This document shows, one piece after another, positions 61,523 through 64,000 of a stretch of 64,000 bases of DNA. Origin of the DNA: Microcystis aeruginosa FD4 (GTDB lineage Bacteria > Cyanobacteriota > Cyanobacteriia > Cyanobacteriales > Microcystaceae); NCBI RefSeq assembly GCF_009792235.1, contig NZ_CP046973.1:1860001-1924000 (forward strand). The letters are read 5' to 3'. How positions within the stretch are numbered: the stretch's first letter is position 1; each line of letters starts with the position of its first letter. The position numbers were made by a program, and so were the translations under genes. The notes under the pieces were generated by a model, which ran no database searches, had not been told where the DNA came from, and worked only from the letters and a program-made list of their open reading frames with translations.

Positions 61523-62509
61523 TTAGAAAAACCAGCCGTAGGAATGAAGACCTTTACCTAAAAGATTCACCCCTAAATAACATACCCAAACCACAACAAA
61601 ACCACTGGCCGCTAGAATAGCCGGTTTTCTGCCCTGCCATCCCCGGGTAATGCGTGCATGGAGATAAGCGGCAAAAACTAACCAAGTGATTAGCGCCCAA
61701 GTTTCTTTCGGATCCCAACTCCAATAGGAACCCCAAGCTTCATTGGCCCAAACCGCCCCGGCGATGATACCGATAGTAAGAAGGGGAAAACCGAGACCAA
61801 TGACCCGATAACTGATATTATCGAGGGTTTCCGCCAAGCTGAGACGTTGGGGCGAAAGGGTCGTCATCGCTGTTAAGGTGGGAGTTAAAAGGGCGGTTGT
61901 GCCACTGTTAGCCGTTTCCAGGAAAATTGGGGCGGAAAGAGTGGTAGATAACTTATTTTGGAGACGATAGGCTCCCGTACCCACGGAACTGCCTTTTAAC
62001 TCGATATTTTGACCTCTAGTGACGATCAGAAAAGCGATCGCCATCAAGGAACCCACCATCAAAGCAGCATAACTTAACATCATGACGCTAACGTGCATCA
62101 TCAGCCAATTCGATTTTAAAGCCGGAACCAAGGGGGCCGAAGTTTGCATTTCTCCTGGTAAGGACAAAGTGGCAAAAGCGGTAATCCCCATGGCTACAGG
62201 AGTCGTCACCACTCCCACCAGGCGACTGCGGCTAGTGTACTCAGCAATTAAATGAACCGCAGTTACACCCCAAGCGAGAAAGAATAAAGATTCGTAAAGA
62301 TTGCTAATGGGGAAATAACCCGCTTCTAACCAGCGCGCCCCCAATAAAGCGGCGATACAGAGGTTAGCGATGGCCACTCCCGTGCTGCCTAAGCCAGACA
62401 ACAAAGGTATGCTAGGAAAGGCTGCCCCGGCCCAATAAACCAGCATGGTTAAAAACAGGACTAAAAAAGAAGTGTTATCGAGAAAGTTCTCTAAGCTAAC
62501 TAAATTCAT
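61523..62509 (-). CDS. ccsA: System II cytochrome c biogenesis protein CcsA
   Basis: A 328-residue thylakoid membrane protein with about eight spans that, with Ccs1, delivers and attaches heme to apocytochromes c. The tryptophan-rich WWD motif is WGSYWSWDPKETWAL (near 269-283). Conserved flanking histidines are in AVHLIAEYTSR, WLMMHVSVMMLSYAAL and YLHARITRGW. A ccs1-type partner is not in the window. The start ATG is the complement of 62507-62509. Some databases call this protein CcsB/ResC. Confidence 0.92.
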   Translation of the reverse strand: MNLVSLENFLDNTSFLVLFLTMLVYWAGAAFPSIPLLSGLGSTGVAIANLCIAALLGARWLEAGYFPISNLYESLFFLAWGVTAVHLIAEYTSRSRLVGVVTTPVAMGITAFATLSLPGEMQTSAPLVPALKSNWLMMHVSVMMLSYAALMVGSLMAIAFLIVTRGQNIELKGSSVGTGAYRLQNKLSTTLSAPIFLETANSGTTALLTPTLTAMTTLSPQRLSLAETLDNISYRVIGLGFPLLTIGIIAGAVWANEAWGSYWSWDPKETWALITWLVFAAYLHARITRGWQGRKPAILAASGFVVVWVCYLGVNLLGKGLHSYGWFF

Positions 62510-62602
62510 GGGATTTCTCTCGTTTGTCGCTCGCTCGCTACCAAGTATTCCATCCTCTATCCTATCCCATCGGTAAGGCGATCGAGACAGGGAATTGTTA
62601 GC

Positions 62603-64000
62603 ATGGACTTTGTATTTTCACTCTCACCTGCCCTAAAAATTATGGCTAATCAAGAAGATAATAAATTTTCCTGGTCGCGTTTGCCTCGGTTAGGCAAAAT
62701 CCTAATCATTTGTTCTGGTGTTGCCGCTTTAGGCTATTTTCTTATCCCTCGTCCCTCAGAATTGTCCAATATTCCCCTCGAACCCTACAGCGAATTTATC
62801 AGTAAAGTGGAACGGGGCGACATCAGTAGGGTCAGAATTGGCAATCAAGTCATCTTTTATCAATCAAAAGATCCTTTAGAATCCTTGCCTATTCCGGCTA
62901 ATCCCCCCGTTAATCCCCCAGAATCAAGTAATCCCTTTCACGGTGATTCTAGTTCTCTGGCGGGCAAACCAAGCAGTAATCTAGTCTCCGGACGAGTTTT
63001 TGTCACGATTCCAGTCTATAACCCCCAATTACCCCAACTATTACAGCAAAAAGGCGTAATCTTCGAGGCGATTCCCGTAGCCGAAAACAGTTGGATCAGC
63101 ACTCTCCTCGCTTGGGTGGTTCCTCCCTTAATTTTAGTCGCCGCCATGCAGTTTCTGTTCTATCGCAACGATGACACCCGTAAATCGCTGCTTTTTAACA
63201 AAAATCTCGCTAAAGTTTACGGAGACGGCGAAAAATATCCGATTACCTTCAGTGATGTGGCCGGGGCCGAGGAAGCAAAAACCGAGTTAAAGGAAATTGT
63301 CGAATTTCTCAAGGATGCCGAGCGCTTTAATAAAATTGGGGCGCGTATTCCTAAGGGTGTTCTCTTAGTCGGACCGCCGGGGACAGGGAAAACTCTCTTA
63401 GCAAAAGCGGTCGCGGGAGAAGCGGGAGTGACTTTTTTTAGCATTTCGGCCTCGGAATTCGTGGAGTTATTTGTCGGCACTGGGGCAGCCCGGGTGCGGG
63501 ATCTATTTGCCCAAGCGAAGAAAAATGCCCCTAGCATCATTTTTATTGATGAATTGGACGCGATCGGTAAATCAAGAAGTTCGGGATCGGGAACTAGCGG
63601 CAGCAATGATGAGCGCGAGCAGACTTTGAACCAACTTTTGACAGAAATGGACGGTTTTAGTCCCAAAGAAGCCGTTGTCATCGTTTTAGCCGCCACCAAT
63701 CGCCCAGAGACTCTTGATGCCGCTTTATTGCGTCCGGGGCGCTTTGATCGCCAAGTTTTGGTGGATCGTCCCGATTTAGCGGGAAGATTGGCAATTTTGG
63801 AAATATACGCCAAACGAGTCCAGATGGGTGAAGATGTTAACCTCAAAGCGATCGCCACCCAAACCCCCGGTTTTGCCGGTGCCGATTTAGCCAACCTCGT
63901 CAATGAGGCTGCTCTCTTGGCTGCCCGTAATAATCGGGAAAAAGTCAGTCAAATTGATTTTAAAGAGGCGATAGAAAGAGTTATCGCTGGCTTAGAAAAG
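62603..64000 (+). CDS. ftsH: ATP-dependent zinc metalloprotease FtsH (3' end outside window)
   Basis: The frame is open for 466 codons to the window edge. The membrane span near residues 30-47 (KILIICSGVAALGYFLI) is followed by a lumenal/periplasmic part with a Pro/Ser-rich insert and a second span near 163-186 (WISTLLAWVVPPLILVAAMQ). The AAA module has Walker A at 257-264 (GPPGTGKT), Walker B IIFIDELDAIG, and the second region of homology ATNRPETLDAALLRPGRFDR. The HEXXH protease site lies beyond the window. The ATG at 62603 or at 62642 could start it. FtsH removes damaged PSII D1 in cyanobacteria. Confidence 0.93.
   Translation, partial: MDFVFSLSPALKIMANQEDNKFSWSRLPRLGKILIICSGVAALGYFLIPRPSELSNIPLEPYSEFISKVERGDISRVRIGNQVIFYQSKDPLESLPIPANPPVNPPESSNPFHGDSSSLAGKPSSNLVSGRVFVTIPVYNPQLPQLLQQKGVIFEAIPVAENSWISTLLAWVVPPLILVAAMQFLFYRNDDTRKSLLFNKNLAKVYGDGEKYPITFSDVAGAEEAKTELKEIVEFLKDAERFNKIGARIPKGVLLVGPPGTGKTLLAKAVAGEAGVTFFSISASEFVELFVGTGAARVRDLFAQAKKNAPSIIFIDELDAIGKSRSSGSGTSGSNDEREQTLNQLLTEMDGFSPKEAVVIVLAATNRPETLDAALLRPGRFDRQVLVDRPDLAGRLAILEIYAKRVQMGEDVNLKAIATQTPGFAGADLANLVNEAALLAARNNREKVSQIDFKEAIERVIAGLEK

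Overview
The window is chromosomal DNA from a cyanobacterium. Direct markers are nblA (phycobilisome degradation), psb30/ycf12 (a 39-residue photosystem II subunit), a cyanobacterial-type carotenoid oxygenase, System II cytochrome c maturation (ccsA), an RRM RNA-binding protein gene, and many copies of the HIP1-like octamer GCGATCGC. The abundance of MITEs, tandem heptamer/octamer repeats, Uma2 and Rpn-like nuclease paralogues and decayed genes resembles a Microcystis-type unicellular bloom former. That genus call is inference from gene content and style.

Layout. 1-13.1 kb is an accessory, repeat-rich zone: three tandem Uma2-family genes, a carotenoid oxygenase, two Rpn-like nuclease paralogues, a 1460-residue RTX/Calx-beta exoprotein, a B12-binding radical SAM enzyme, and a gene graveyard (TIGR03032-like N-terminus, IS1 transposase C-terminus, and a second carotenoid oxygenase 3' end split by a MITE). 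13.1-24.8 kb is mostly housekeeping: a membrane glycosyltransferase, glutaminase and moeA (divergent, 11 bp apart), fabD-fabH-plsX for fatty acid and phospholipid initiation, a D-Ala-D-Ala carboxypeptidase, argC and a DUF389 protein. 24.9-37.7 kb carries purA-rplY, a short conserved protein, an LptF/LptG-type permease, an enolase-superfamily epimerase overlapping a DUF1611 gene (a DgcA/DgcN-like pair), an M67/JAMM protease, a stand-alone CbiG C-terminal protein followed 7 bp later by a LpxB-related glycosyltransferase, two alpha/beta hydrolases, chorismate mutase and SppA.

37.7-48.7 kb: a 1.1-kb MITE-bearing gap, recF, rpiA, an RRM protein with a solo TnpB element inserted just upstream of its ribosome binding site, nblA with a recognisable promoter, a tandem universal stress protein, and an arsenic cluster (arsR, acr3, arsH, arsC on the minus strand). 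In that cluster arsH reads through an octanucleotide repeat in frame into arsC. 48.7-64 kb: psb30, an active/inactive M16 peptidase pair, a decayed UPF0175/PIN toxin-antitoxin pair, ppsA, an intact and a truncated Uma2 gene, a DUF815 ATPase, a Ser/Thr kinase, an aspartoacylase-like enzyme, ccsA, and the first 466 codons of ftsH, which runs off the window end.

The most distinctive non-genic signal is a MITE family of 172-232 bp with ends near AGGGTTTGCTG and 4-bp A/T-rich target duplications; five near-complete copies are visible. The most interesting genic signal is the arsH-octamer-arsC junction. An 8-nt repeat without stops encodes the same 8-residue peptide in every frame, so gain or loss of units could switch the two enzymes between fused and separate states.
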